DNA from: CAVRXQ01 sp963838845
GTDB taxonomy: Bacteria > Actinomycetota > Acidimicrobiia > Acidimicrobiales > Bog-793
DNA: 64,000 nt
Assembly: GCA_963838845.1 (NCBI GenBank)
Contig: CAWISR010000003.1
Location: 434,001-498,000, forward strand
Direction of reading: 5' to 3'
Part shown: positions 46,289 to 56,783 of the stretch, piece by piece
Position numbering within the stretch: the stretch's first letter is position 1
Layout of the letters: each line of letters opens with the position of its first letter
Program-made: the position numbers and the translations under genes
Notes under the pieces: generated by a model
Told to the model about the DNA's origin: nothing
Database searches by the model: none
The model's input: the letters and a program-made list of their open reading frames with translations, nothing else

Positions 46289-47106
46289 GCACGACGACAC
46301 TCGATCTCGCGTTGCCGACGACCGGAGCGCGACCGGGTCAATACAAACTGCGCGGCATGCTCGCCTCCGAGTGGACCAAGCTGCGCACGGTCCGCTCGAC
46401 GCCGTGGGCGATCGGGGTGACGCTCGTCTTGGGAGTCGGGGTGAGCATCATCGCTACCGCGGAAACCCGAGCCCACTGGAAGCCGACATCTTCCGTCGGT
46501 TTCGATCCGACCCAGGTGAGTCTGATCGGAATGGCGTTCGCCCAGTTGGCGATCGGCGTGCTCGGAGTGCTCGCGATCAGTTCCGAGTACGGGACCGGCA
46601 CGATACGTGCCACGCTGACGGTGACACCGAGAAGAGCCGGGGTGTTGATCTCGAAGGTGGCGGTGTTCGCTGCGCTCGCTCTCATCGTGTCCGAGGCGGT
46701 GTCGTTCGTCTCCTTCTTTGTCGGTCAAGCGTTCCTCACGCGCCCGGCGATCCACGCCACCTTGGCAACACCGGGGGCGCTCCGCCAGGTGATCGGCGCA
46801 GGGCTCTACGTAACCCTGCTCGGTCTGCTCGGACTGGCGTTCGGGTTCATCATTCGGCACACCGCCGGCGCGATCAGCGCGTTGGTCGGGGTGGTGCTCG
46901 TCCTGCCGCTGATCGTGCAGGCGTTTCCGCAGGCGCTCGAGACGGAGTTGAGGCGCTTCCTCCCAGACAGCATCGGTGCTGCGCTGACTTCCATCAACCC
47001 GAATCCGTCGTCCTTCTCACCGTGGGTCGGATTCGGCGTGCTTTGCGCCTATGTCGCCGGCCTGCTCGTCTTCGGCGGCTCATTGTTGTCGAGGCGCGAC
47101 GCCTGA
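46285..47106 (+). CDS. ABC-2 type transporter permease
   Basis: The 273-residue membrane protein has six hydrophobic segments (residues 38-58, 85-105, 130-160, 175-205, 210-230, 245-265) and the pattern SEWTKLRTVRSTPW near the N-terminus and ISSEYGTGTIRATLTVTPRRAGVL in the second loop, both typical of ABC-2 permeases. The GTG start overlaps the ATPase stop. It forms an exporter with that ATPase; the substrate is unknown. Confidence 0.93.
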   Translation: MSTTTLDLALPTTGARPGQYKLRGMLASEWTKLRTVRSTPWAIGVTLVLGVGVSIIATAETRAHWKPTSSVGFDPTQVSLIGMAFAQLAIGVLGVLAISSEYGTGTIRATLTVTPRRAGVLISKVAVFAALALIVSEAVSFVSFFVGQAFLTRPAIHATLATPGALRQVIGAGLYVTLLGLLGLAFGFIIRHTAGAISALVGVVLVLPLIVQAFPQALETELRRFLPDSIGAALTSINPNPSSFSPWVGFGVLCAYVAGLLVFGGSLLSRRDA

Positions 47107-47121
47107 TCGCGAACGCGGTGG

Positions 47122-47172
47122 GGAGAGCCGGACGCGCAAATCGAACGGAGTCTTCGCTTGTCCCGGCTCTCC
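47122..47172. terminator. Inverted repeat, weak terminator candidate
   Basis: GGAGAGCCGG (47122-47131) and CCGGCTCTCC (47163-47172) are perfect complements separated by 31 nt, just after the permease gene and before the convergent radical SAM gene. The large loop makes function uncertain. Confidence 0.35.
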
Positions 47173-47294
47173 GCGCCCGATCTCTGCATCCGGAAATTTC
47201 GCAGCGCTGTCTACTTGGGCAGCGACGCACTGAAGAGTTGCAGCTGTGCCATCTCATCATTCGCGCGCACAACGGTGGTTGCGGGAGCGGTTTC

Positions 47295-48251
47295 CTAACC
47301 CGAGCGCGGAGACGGGTTGCCGAATGCGCGCGCGACGGTTGCCGCGATGCGGCGTTGGACCTCCGCCGGTTGATAGGAGCCGGTCGGGAACCGTTGCCGG
47401 TAAAGCTTGAGGAGATCCGGTCGCCCGTCGGCGAGGAAGCCGAGGCAGTGCTCGCGAATTTTCGGTCGTAAGTGGAGCGCGATCGCGTGGACGGAGGTCG
47501 CGCCGGCGTCCTTGCAGGCGCGGGCGATCTCTTCCAAGTGCTCGTCGTCGTCCGACAACCCCGGGACGACCGGCGCGATGAGGACACCACACGAGATGCC
47601 GGCTGCATTCAGTTTTCTCACGGCTTCGAGGCGTCCCCTCGGCGGCGGGGTACCGGGTTCGAGAAGGCGCCATACGTCGGTGTCGAGAGTGCCGATCGAG
47701 ATGTTGAGTCCGATTTCGGCGCGGTCGCGTGCCTTGCGCAAGAGGTCGAGATCACGCAGCACGAGCGTCGACTTCGTGAGGATGCTGAAGGGATTTCCCG
47801 CATCCGCGAGCACTTCAATCAGTCCGCGCGTGAGGTGATATCGGGCTTCGGCCTTTTGGTAGGGATCCGTGTTCGTCCCCATCGCGATCGCGTCACCGCG
47901 CCATTTCCGCGATGCAAGTTCGGCGCGAGCTCGGGCGACGGCGTTCACCTTGACGACGATGCGCGAGTCAAAATCGTTAGCGAGGTTGAACCCGAGGTAT
48001 TCGTGCGTCGGTCGCGCAAAGCAGTACCGGCACACGTGCGAGCAACCTCGATAGGCGTTGATCGTGTAGCGGAACGGCATGCGACTTTCTTCCGGGACCT
48101 TGTTGATGATCCGTTTCGCATTCACCTCGTAGAACGTGAGCCCGCGGTACTCGCCGACCCCGACCCGCCGCTCGAGGTCAGAGTCGGGGTCGAAAAGAGC
48201 GGGTGGCTCGACTTCTCCCGCCGCCAAGTGCCATCGGAATCGGTCGGCCAT
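47295..48251 (-). CDS. Radical SAM protein of the Rv2578c family
   Basis: The 318-residue protein has the radical SAM cluster motif in YRGCSHVCRYCFARPTHEYLGFN (Cx3Cx2C) near residue 70, and downstream SPL-like elements (GTNTDPYQKAEARYHLTRGLIEVL). It resembles DNA-photoproduct lyase relatives known as the Rv2578c group. A LexA box is located 14 bases upstream of its ATG at 48251, pointing to a DNA-damage role, which agrees with my recollection that Rv2578c belongs to the mycobacterial SOS regulon. The substrate is unknown. Confidence 0.9.
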   Translation of the reverse strand: MADRFRWHLAAGEVEPPALFDPDSDLERRVGVGEYRGLTFYEVNAKRIINKVPEESRMPFRYTINAYRGCSHVCRYCFARPTHEYLGFNLANDFDSRIVVKVNAVARARAELASRKWRGDAIAMGTNTDPYQKAEARYHLTRGLIEVLADAGNPFSILTKSTLVLRDLDLLRKARDRAEIGLNISIGTLDTDVWRLLEPGTPPPRGRLEAVRKLNAAGISCGVLIAPVVPGLSDDDEHLEEIARACKDAGATSVHAIALHLRPKIREHCLGFLADGRPDLLKLYRQRFPTGSYQPAEVQRRIAATVARAFGNPSPRSG

Positions 48252-48264
48252 GGGAGCACGCTAA

Positions 48265-48280
48265 TCGAACGTACGTTCGA
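48265..48280. promoter_or_regulatory. LexA (SOS) box
   Basis: TCGAACGTACGTTCGA is a perfect 16-bp palindrome that fits the mycobacterial/Bacillus LexA box TCGAACRNRYGTTYGA. It sits 14-29 bp upstream of the radical SAM start (minus strand). It is also about 180 bp upstream of the divergent secreted-protein gene, so control is most likely of the radical SAM gene. Confidence 0.82.
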
Positions 48281-48458
48281 CTCCAACAGCGCCCGACCGC
48301 TCCCATCTGCTCAGGCGATGGGAGCCGCGAGGTCAAGCGGGCTGACGGTGATCCCCGTCCCCGCGTGACTGTCAAGGTCTCTCGCCTGCCCAATCCGGCT
48401 GGCGGCCAGCGCCGTAGTTCCATTCGAAGTGTTCTGACCGATCTCGAATCGAGGTGCA

Positions 48459-49019
48459 ATGACGCAGAGATCCAGTCAACGAATCCGCGAACGCGTAGCA
48501 ACGCCGCGAGTTCGCATCTCCACCGCGGCGGCCGTGCTGGTTGCACTTGCCACGTTCGCCTTCGTCGGGGTGACGACGTCCGGCGCCGGCCCGCGTCACA
48601 CACGCCACGCGACCATGACCACCAAGGTCCACGCGGTAAGCGTGACGGGCGTTGGCACGGTCCTCGTCGACAGCGCGGGCAGGACGTTGTACGTCTTCTC
48701 GGTCGACAAGCGTTCGAAGGTGGCCTGTTCGACCGCGTGCGAAAAGTACTGGCCGCCGCTCGTCGCCGACGGATCAGTCGTGGCGGGTTCCGGCGTAAAG
48801 AAAGCGCTGCTCGGCAAAATCAAGGCCCCGAACGGCAAAGAGGTCGTGACCTACAACCACTGGCCGCTGTACACCTACGTCGCCGACACGAAGGCGGGCG
48901 TCGCGACCGGTGAGGATGCGGTCGCGTTCGGCGGCACGTGGCGGGCGATCCACCCGAGCGGAGCTGTCGCTGAGAAGCAGTCCTCGAGCGGCGGTGGTGG
49001 TGGCGGCTACGGGTATTGA
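48459..49019 (+). CDS. Secreted protein with COG4315-type (Lipoprotein_15) repeats
   Basis: The 186-residue protein has an N-terminal signal (basic residues then a hydrophobic stretch at about 22-40). It is not a lipoprotein because no lipobox Cys is present. Two copies of the secreted repeat follow: TVLVDSAGRTLYVFSVDKRSKVACSTACEKYWPPL and VVTYNHWPLYTYVADT, ending in GGTWRAIHP. The C-terminus is Gly-rich (GGGGGGYGY). Two Cys in ACSTAC could bind metal or form a disulfide. It is followed without a gap by the sigma factor gene. GAGGTG precedes the ATG. Confidence 0.85.
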   Translation: MTQRSSQRIRERVATPRVRISTAAAVLVALATFAFVGVTTSGAGPRHTRHATMTTKVHAVSVTGVGTVLVDSAGRTLYVFSVDKRSKVACSTACEKYWPPLVADGSVVAGSGVKKALLGKIKAPNGKEVVTYNHWPLYTYVADTKAGVATGEDAVAFGGTWRAIHPSGAVAEKQSSSGGGGGGYGY

Positions 49020-49057
49020 GCGCCATCTCCAGTCCAGCCCGCGCCGTATCTTTCAGC

Positions 49058-49639
49058 GTGCCCCGCGACCGGCTCCCCGTCGGCGAGCTCACCGATGAAG
49101 CGCTGCTGGCCGGATTCGGAGCGGGCGACGAGGAGAGCACCTTGGCCTTCGTCCGCCGCTTCCAAGCGCGGGTCTTCGGTGTCGCGATTGCCGTTCTCGG
49201 CGACGGCCACACCGCCGAGGACGTCGCGCAGCTCACTTTTGAGCGGGCGTGGCGTCACGCCCGCACCTATGACTCGCGTCGGGGATCGGTGGTCTCGTGG
49301 CTGAACTCGATTGCACGCAATGCGGCGATCGACGCGTCGCGGGTGCGGGTCGCAACCCCGACGGATGCGATCGAGCTCCTCGAGCGTGCCGGCGTCGCGG
49401 GAGATTCGCCAGAGCGGGCCGCCCTTTCGGGCGAATCCGCGGTCGAGCTGCGAGGCGCGCTCGCGGCGCTGCCACACGAACAGGCGCGGGCGATCGTGCT
49501 CGCCGGCATCGGGGGCCTTTCGGCGAGCGAGGTGGCAAGTGTCGAGGGAATCCCTCTCGGAACGGCGAAGACCCGTATCCGCATGGCGATGATGCGCCTT
49601 CGGGTCGCGCTCGACAGACCGGGCGTCGACCGTGACTGA
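49058..49639 (+). CDS. ECF sigma factor, SigK-like
   Basis: The 193-residue protein has sigma region 2 (GDEESTLAFVRRFQARVF to TAEDVAQLTFERAW, with RRGSVVSWLNSIARNAAID for promoter melting) and region 4 (ALPHEQARAIVLAGIGGLSASEVASVEGIPLGTAKTRI). The GTG at 49058 or a TTG at 49016 that overlaps the previous stop (TTGA) may be the start. It is coupled to the anti-sigma gene downstream, the SigK/RskA arrangement. Confidence 0.92.
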   Translation: MPRDRLPVGELTDEALLAGFGAGDEESTLAFVRRFQARVFGVAIAVLGDGHTAEDVAQLTFERAWRHARTYDSRRGSVVSWLNSIARNAAIDASRVRVATPTDAIELLERAGVAGDSPERAALSGESAVELRGALAALPHEQARAIVLAGIGGLSASEVASVEGIPLGTAKTRIRMAMMRLRVALDRPGVDRD

Positions 49640-50309
49640 CCTGACGTGTGCCGAGTTCCGCGCGCTCAGCGTCGAGTTCGCGCTCGGCGTACTCGACGCG
49701 CGTGAACGGGCATTCGCCGTCGCGCACCTCGAGCGGTGCACCGATTGTCGGCGCGAGATGGGCGAGCTTGCCGGGATTGCGGACGGTCTCGCCTCGCTTG
49801 CTCCGCCCGTCGAACCGCCGAACGGGTTCGAATCCCGCGTCCTAGAAGCCCTACGCGCCGTGCGACACGATCGAGCGACGAAAACCCGGCGACGGGTCGC
49901 TCCTTTCATCGCGATTGCCGCCGCGGTGTTGATTGTCGCGGGATTCGTTGGATGGACGTTGCGCGGTGGCGGCAATCCAAGCCCTCCCGTCGTTCACGCC
50001 CAGCTCACGAGCTCAAATCTCACGTCGCCTCGTCACGTGGTCGGAGAGGTCGTGATCAGCCGGGCCGGTTCCTGGCTCTCGATGGCGGTCGATCTCCCCG
50101 AAAAGAGCGCTTGGGCCACGTGCGAGGTCATTACGAGACACGGCCTGACGGTGGTTGTCGGCTCGTTCCGGGTCGTCCACGGTTACGGCTATTGGGCGGC
50201 ACCACTTCATGGACCGATGACGATCGACGGAGCTCGCCTGGTCGACGACAACGGCCGGACACTCGCCTCTTCGACGTTCACAGCGGTACGCGTCGGAGGC
50301 GTCACGTAG
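49632..50309 (+). CDS. Zinc-binding anti-sigma factor, RskA-like
   Basis: The 225-residue protein starts with the cytoplasmic anti-sigma domain containing the zinc motif H-x3-C-x2-C (HLERCTDC). A membrane helix at about residues 88-110 follows, then an extracellular C-terminal domain (residues 120-220) with the pattern of RskA (WATCEVITRHG, GYGYWAAPL). The GTG start overlaps the sigma stop by 8 nt. It should hold the sigma factor inactive until regulated proteolysis. Confidence 0.9.
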   Translation: MTDLTCAEFRALSVEFALGVLDARERAFAVAHLERCTDCRREMGELAGIADGLASLAPPVEPPNGFESRVLEALRAVRHDRATKTRRRVAPFIAIAAAVLIVAGFVGWTLRGGGNPSPPVVHAQLTSSNLTSPRHVVGEVVISRAGSWLSMAVDLPEKSAWATCEVITRHGLTVVVGSFRVVHGYGYWAAPLHGPMTIDGARLVDDNGRTLASSTFTAVRVGGVT

Positions 50310-50339
50310 CACTCGGGAGCCGTTGCACAGGGGGAGTCA

Positions 50340-50771
50340 ATGATGCGCTCACAATCGTCGATCTCCATTGACCGCCCCGCCGAAGAGGTGTTTCAGTTCC
50401 TCGCCGACGGGGCGAATAACCCGAAGTGGCGATCGGGCGTGCTCGAGATCGAGAAGATCGGCGGCGACGGCGTCGGTGCGATCTATCGGCAGGTCCTGCA
50501 GGGTCCCGGGGGTCGCCGAGTCCCCGGCGACTATCGAGTCACCGAGTTCCAACCGCCGAACCGGCTCGCGTTCCTCGTGATCGCGGGCCCGGTGCGACCG
50601 ATGGGCACTTTCGACGTGCAAGCAGACGGACCGGCGAGGTCGCGTGTGAATTTTGCTCTCGAAGTTCAACCGAGGGGCTTCATGGTTCTGATGTCGCGCA
50701 TGATCACCCGACAGGTACGGCGTGAGGTCGAGTCGATCGGCGAGTTGAAGCGCGTGCTCGAATCGGAGTGA
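50340..50771 (+). CDS. SRPBCC-family protein (polyketide cyclase/dehydrase-like)
   Basis: The 143-residue protein has the START/SRPBCC fold pattern: SSISIDRPAEEVFQFLADGANNPKW at the start, then VTEFQPPNRLAFLV and SRVNFALEVQPRGF. It has no signal sequence. It follows the anti-sigma gene by 30 bases and may belong to the same transcript. Ligand and function are not known. ATG 50343 is an alternative start. Confidence 0.85.
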   Translation: MMRSQSSISIDRPAEEVFQFLADGANNPKWRSGVLEIEKIGGDGVGAIYRQVLQGPGGRRVPGDYRVTEFQPPNRLAFLVIAGPVRPMGTFDVQADGPARSRVNFALEVQPRGFMVLMSRMITRQVRREVESIGELKRVLESE

Positions 50772-50923
50772 GACGGACGCACGTTGGTACGCGCGTGATC
50801 ATTTTTGTCATTCTGGCCCCGAAACTGCGCCTTCGGAGCAGCCAGAATGGTTGTCGAGGGTTGTCAAGCCTTTGAACCCTCGCCCGAGAGGACGGGGCGA
50901 ACAAGGACCCGTTCGGAGGGGTT

Positions 50924-51865
50924 GTGACTCGTTTGCGACGGCTCGTCGTGTCGGCGGTGTTCGTTTTGTTCTCGGCTCTGCTGCCCGGGTTGTTCGCGTC
51001 GCAGAGCGGCGCGGCGCAGAGGAATGCGATCGAGCCGGCGCGAGTGGATTGCGGAACGATGCACCCGTCGCATCCACGAACCGGCGAACGGGTTCGCGTC
51101 GCTGCGGGCTTCTCCGGTGACGAAGCGTCTTTGACTGGAACCTACGGCGGCACCTTTGGCTCGGAGATCTCAAAGCCCTCGCTCGTGATTCGTGATCAGG
51201 GCCGAGTCCTTCTCTCCGAACGCGTCGGCGAGGGACCGGATTTCTTCAAGGACTCGGTGTCGCTCGGGTACTTCACGGTCTACGAAGCAAGAGCGAACGT
51301 TCCGCAAGGTTCGTTGTGCGTGGCTCGGCTCATTCCGGGAGCACAGCCGAGCATGTTGCTCAACCTGTACAGCGGTGGCGCGCATTGCTGCACGATCCTC
51401 GACGGTTATCGCTTCGGATCGGATCGGCGACGGCTCGTCTCGCTCGACCTCGGGAACCCGGAGGCCGAACTCGCTGTGGAAGGCGGCAGGTTCGTGATCA
51501 TCACCGCGGACAACTCCTTTGCGTACGCGTTCTCGTCGTTCGCGGGTTCGGGGATGCCCGTCGAGGTGCTGGCCTTTTCCGGCGACGCGTTCACGAACGT
51601 CACCCGTGACTACCTCGGAATCGTCGCCGAGGACTCGAACATCTGGCAGAGCGGCTACTACGAGGACCCCGCGAACGGGACGGGGCTGATCGCCGCCTGG
51701 GTTGCCGACGAGGATCTCCTCGGCAGGTCGGCCTCGGCGTGGTCGTTCGTCGAAAGTGCCGTGCGCACGGGCCAGCTCAAGGTGATGCCGTGGTTCAAGT
51801 CCGACGCCGCATACCTGAAGGCACTCCGCGCGCTTTTGGTGAAGGACGGCTACCAGCCGGCCTGA
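50924..51865 (+). CDS. Secreted hypothetical protein with GGAHCC motif
   Basis: The 313-residue protein has a signal peptide (RRLVVSAVFVLFSALLPGLFA, cleavage near residue 31 after SGAA) and a mature domain with a repeated-strand composition and the motif YSGGAHCCTIL around residue 140. Cys at DCGTMHP, LCVAR and HCC could form disulfides. I recognise the GGAHCC pattern from unnamed secreted bacterial proteins only. The GTG start has GGAGGGG close upstream. Confidence 0.7.
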   Translation: MTRLRRLVVSAVFVLFSALLPGLFASQSGAAQRNAIEPARVDCGTMHPSHPRTGERVRVAAGFSGDEASLTGTYGGTFGSEISKPSLVIRDQGRVLLSERVGEGPDFFKDSVSLGYFTVYEARANVPQGSLCVARLIPGAQPSMLLNLYSGGAHCCTILDGYRFGSDRRRLVSLDLGNPEAELAVEGGRFVIITADNSFAYAFSSFAGSGMPVEVLAFSGDAFTNVTRDYLGIVAEDSNIWQSGYYEDPANGTGLIAAWVADEDLLGRSASAWSFVESAVRTGQLKVMPWFKSDAAYLKALRALLVKDGYQPA

Positions 51866-51896
51866 TCGGATCGAAACGAAGCGCCTGCCGCTCGCT

Positions 51897-54260
<2,364 letters not shown>

Positions 54261-54275
54261 TCGGTCCTCCATTCG

Positions 54276-54294
54276 GGGCGGCTTTCCGCCGCCC
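54276..54294. other. Hairpin in the lon leader
   Basis: GGGCGGC (54276-54282) and GCCGCCC (54288-54294) form a perfect 7-bp stem with a TTTCC loop, 16 bases upstream of the lon start. It could end the MFS transcript or act in the lon leader; the sequence does not decide. Confidence 0.4.
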
Positions 54295-54306
54295 ATTTCC
54301 TTGCGC

Positions 54307-54320
54307 GTACAACAATGTAC
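54307..54320. promoter_or_regulatory. Palindrome upstream of lon
   Basis: GTACA-ACAA-TGTAC is an inverted repeat with 5-bp arms, 47-60 bases before the lon start. It could be an operator, but it does not match the HAIR or LexA consensus. Confidence 0.35.
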
Positions 54321-54390
54321 GGAGAATTTCTGTTCCTCAGGCGCGCCGCTGGGAGCGTTGTCGGAGTTTTTTGCGGCGGGAAAGGCCAGC

Positions 54391-56061
54391 TCAGCGGGGC
54401 GGAATCGGCCGCGAGGCGCGAGCGATCTCGACGTCGAAGCGCTCCCCGTCGGTCGAGGGCCACACCGCCGCGGTGGCGTCGGAGTAGCGGTCCGCGTCGA
54501 CGAGCGGCTCGCCGAGACGGTAGCTCCGCAGGGAGAGGCCGAAGTTTGACGGCGATGCCTTCTCGCCGAGTCCGCGGTGCACGAGCAGCACCGCAGCCAG
54601 CGCCGATGCCGCGATGACGAAGACCGACGCCCGGTCGAGGCCGACCGATTCGCCGGAGGTGACTCCGGTGCCGATGATCGCCGCGGTGAGCGCGACACCG
54701 ATCGCCGCGCCGACCTGGCGGCTCATGTTCACGAGTCCGCCGGCGAGGCCCTGCTCGCTGTCGGTGATCCCTTGCGTGGCGGCGACCGTGGCGCCGAAGG
54801 CTCCGGAGGCGGTCCCGTAGCCGGCGAGCATGAACCCGACGACGAGCAGCGGGTAGCTGCGCAGCGCGACGAATCCGGCGAGCAGGCCGAGGCCGGCCGC
54901 GGCGGCGGCGCCCGAAATCATCAGGTAGCGGTGCGTGCCGACGCGGCGAACGATGCGAGCGCCCCGCGAGGCGCCGAGGAAGCCGATGATGCCCTGGGGC
55001 GCCATCGCGAACCCGGTGGCGAGCGGCGAGTAGTGCAGGACGAGCTGTAGGTAGAGCGGCATGACGAGCAGTTCCCCCACGCTCCAGGCGCCGAGCATGA
55101 TCGTGAAGATGTTCGCGGCGGCGAGCTGGCGGATCCGCAGGATGTCGAGCCGAACGAGCGGGCTCGGGTGGCGCTGCTCGACGGCGACGAAGGCGGCGAG
55201 CAGGGCGAACGCGACAATCAAATAGAGCACGGTCTTGCCCGACAGCCAGCCGTTGATCGGCCCCTCGGAGACGGTGTAGACGATCGCGGCGATCGCGGCG
55301 GTGATCAAAAGCGCGCCCCCGACGTCGAGTCGCGGCCGCTTTGCGGCGCGCTTCGTGGCGGGGATCAGCGAAGGCGCCAGTGCCGCTGAGATGAGGCCGA
55401 TCGGCACGTTCACCCACAGCACCGCCCGCCAGTCGAAGAACTCGACGAGGATCCCGCCGAGCACGAGGCCCGCGACGAACCCGATCGAGGCGGTGGCACC
55501 GTAGAAGCCGAGCGCCCTCGTGCGCGGGTGACCTTCCGGCACGCTCGTCGTGATGAGCGACAACGCGGCGGGTGCGACGATCGCCGCGCCGACTCCCTGC
55601 ACGGCGCGCGCCGCGATCAGCACGCCGATGCTGTGGGCGAGCCCTCCGGCGAGAGACGAGATCGAAAAGACGACGAGACCGAGGACGAGCATCCGCCGCC
55701 GGCCGAAGAGGTCGCCGATCCGCCCCCCGAGGACGAGGAGACCGCCGAAAGTGATTGCGTACGCGGTGATCACCCACTGGACCGATGTCGCGCCGGCGTG
55801 GAGCTCGCGCTCGATCGATGCCAGGGCGACGTTCACGATGCTGAAGTCCAAGACGACCATGAACGCGACGACGAGGATCAGAGCGAGCGCCGCGGCGGGA
55901 TGCGCCGCCCCGCCTTCACGGTCGCGGTGCGACGCCTGGTCGCGGATCGCCTTTGTTGCCCCGCCGAGGGTGCGCAGCGAAGCGAGGGCGCGGCCCGGCC
56001 CGAACGCCCGCCGGCCCGAAGGTTCCGCAACCTCCGCTGTGTTGTCCGCCGTCGGCTCCAC
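54391..56061 (-). CDS. MFS multidrug transporter (DHA2 family, 14 TM)
   Basis: The 556-residue transporter has about 14 hydrophobic segments, the motif A loop GGRIGDLFGRRRML, the motif C-like GFVAGLVLGGILVEFFDWRAVLWVNVPIG, and the double glycine loops of the DHA2 proton-coupled drug exporters. I chose the GTG at 56061 with GGGAG upstream because the ATG at 56106 would place the TetR operator inside the coding sequence. A longer frame reaches 56208. It is divergent from the TetR gene. Confidence 0.92.
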   Translation of the reverse strand: MEPTADNTAEVAEPSGRRAFGPGRALASLRTLGGATKAIRDQASHRDREGGAAHPAAALALILVVAFMVVLDFSIVNVALASIERELHAGATSVQWVITAYAITFGGLLVLGGRIGDLFGRRRMLVLGLVVFSISSLAGGLAHSIGVLIAARAVQGVGAAIVAPAALSLITTSVPEGHPRTRALGFYGATASIGFVAGLVLGGILVEFFDWRAVLWVNVPIGLISAALAPSLIPATKRAAKRPRLDVGGALLITAAIAAIVYTVSEGPINGWLSGKTVLYLIVAFALLAAFVAVEQRHPSPLVRLDILRIRQLAAANIFTIMLGAWSVGELLVMPLYLQLVLHYSPLATGFAMAPQGIIGFLGASRGARIVRRVGTHRYLMISGAAAAAGLGLLAGFVALRSYPLLVVGFMLAGYGTASGAFGATVAATQGITDSEQGLAGGLVNMSRQVGAAIGVALTAAIIGTGVTSGESVGLDRASVFVIAASALAAVLLVHRGLGEKASPSNFGLSLRSYRLGEPLVDADRYSDATAAVWPSTDGERFDVEIARASRPIPPR

Positions 56062-56085
56062 CGACTTGCTCCCTCTCGGTATTTT

Positions 56086-56103
56086 AAACGATACGTTTCG
56101 TTT
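56086..56103. promoter_or_regulatory. TetR-type operator
   Basis: An 18-bp near-perfect palindrome, AAACGAWACGTWTCGTTT in consensus form (only the two W positions deviate), lies between the divergent MFS and TetR genes. Its position fits repression of both genes by the TetR product. Confidence 0.75.
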
Positions 56104-56129
56104 CATAATTCGGTCAGTAAGGTCAACGC

Positions 56130-56762
56130 ATGCTTGCGAGTGGTATTCCCGAGCCGCCCTTTGAAGCGCCCGCGGTCGCCCGTGGCCGCGGCCGCCCGCC
56201 GAGCGCACAAACCGAACGGGCGATCCTGCAGGCGATGGCCGAACTGCTCGCCGAACGTCCGCTCGCAGAGATCACGATCGAAGAGGTCGCCCAGCGCGCC
56301 CAGGTGAGCAAGGCGTCCGTTTACCGGCGCTGGCCGACGAAGGGCACCCTCGCGTTCGACGCCTTCGTCGGTGAATTCCTTCGACGTCTGCCATCTCCGG
56401 ATACGGGAAGCCTCGAAGGGGACTTGCGCACCTCGTTACGCGGCTGGGTGCGCGTCGTGCGCGACACGACGACCGGGAGGACGCTGCGCGGCCTGATTGC
56501 CGAGGCCCAACGTGACCCGGATCTCGCCGAAGCGTGGCGTGATCGATTTGTCAACCCGGTGCGGGCGTCACGCGCCGAGATCGTCAAGCGGGCCATCGGC
56601 CGCGGCGAACTCGAGCACGACGCGAACGTGGACGTGCTCTTGGACCTCGTGTACGGCCCCGCGTACCACCGCTTCCTCCAGGGCCATCGTCCCCTCGACG
56701 CGGCGTTCGTGAATGCGGTCGTTGACGCCGTGCTTGGGGCGGTGCACGAGGGCGCGATCTGA
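56130..56762 (+). CDS. TetR/AcrR-family repressor
   Basis: The 210-residue regulator has the TetR DNA-binding domain at about residues 27-75 (RAILQAMAELLAERPLAEITIEEVAQRAQVSKASVYRRWPTKGTLAF). The C-terminal ligand domain contains TetR_C features such as GRTLRGLIAEAQRDPDLAEAWRDRF. The ATG lies 27 bases beyond the operator. It most likely represses the divergent exporter and itself. Confidence 0.93.
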   Translation: MLASGIPEPPFEAPAVARGRGRPPSAQTERAILQAMAELLAERPLAEITIEEVAQRAQVSKASVYRRWPTKGTLAFDAFVGEFLRRLPSPDTGSLEGDLRTSLRGWVRVVRDTTTGRTLRGLIAEAQRDPDLAEAWRDRFVNPVRASRAEIVKRAIGRGELEHDANVDVLLDLVYGPAYHRFLQGHRPLDAAFVNAVVDAVLGAVHEGAI

Positions 56763-56783
56763 CAGGAGTCGCGTGCGCGACGT

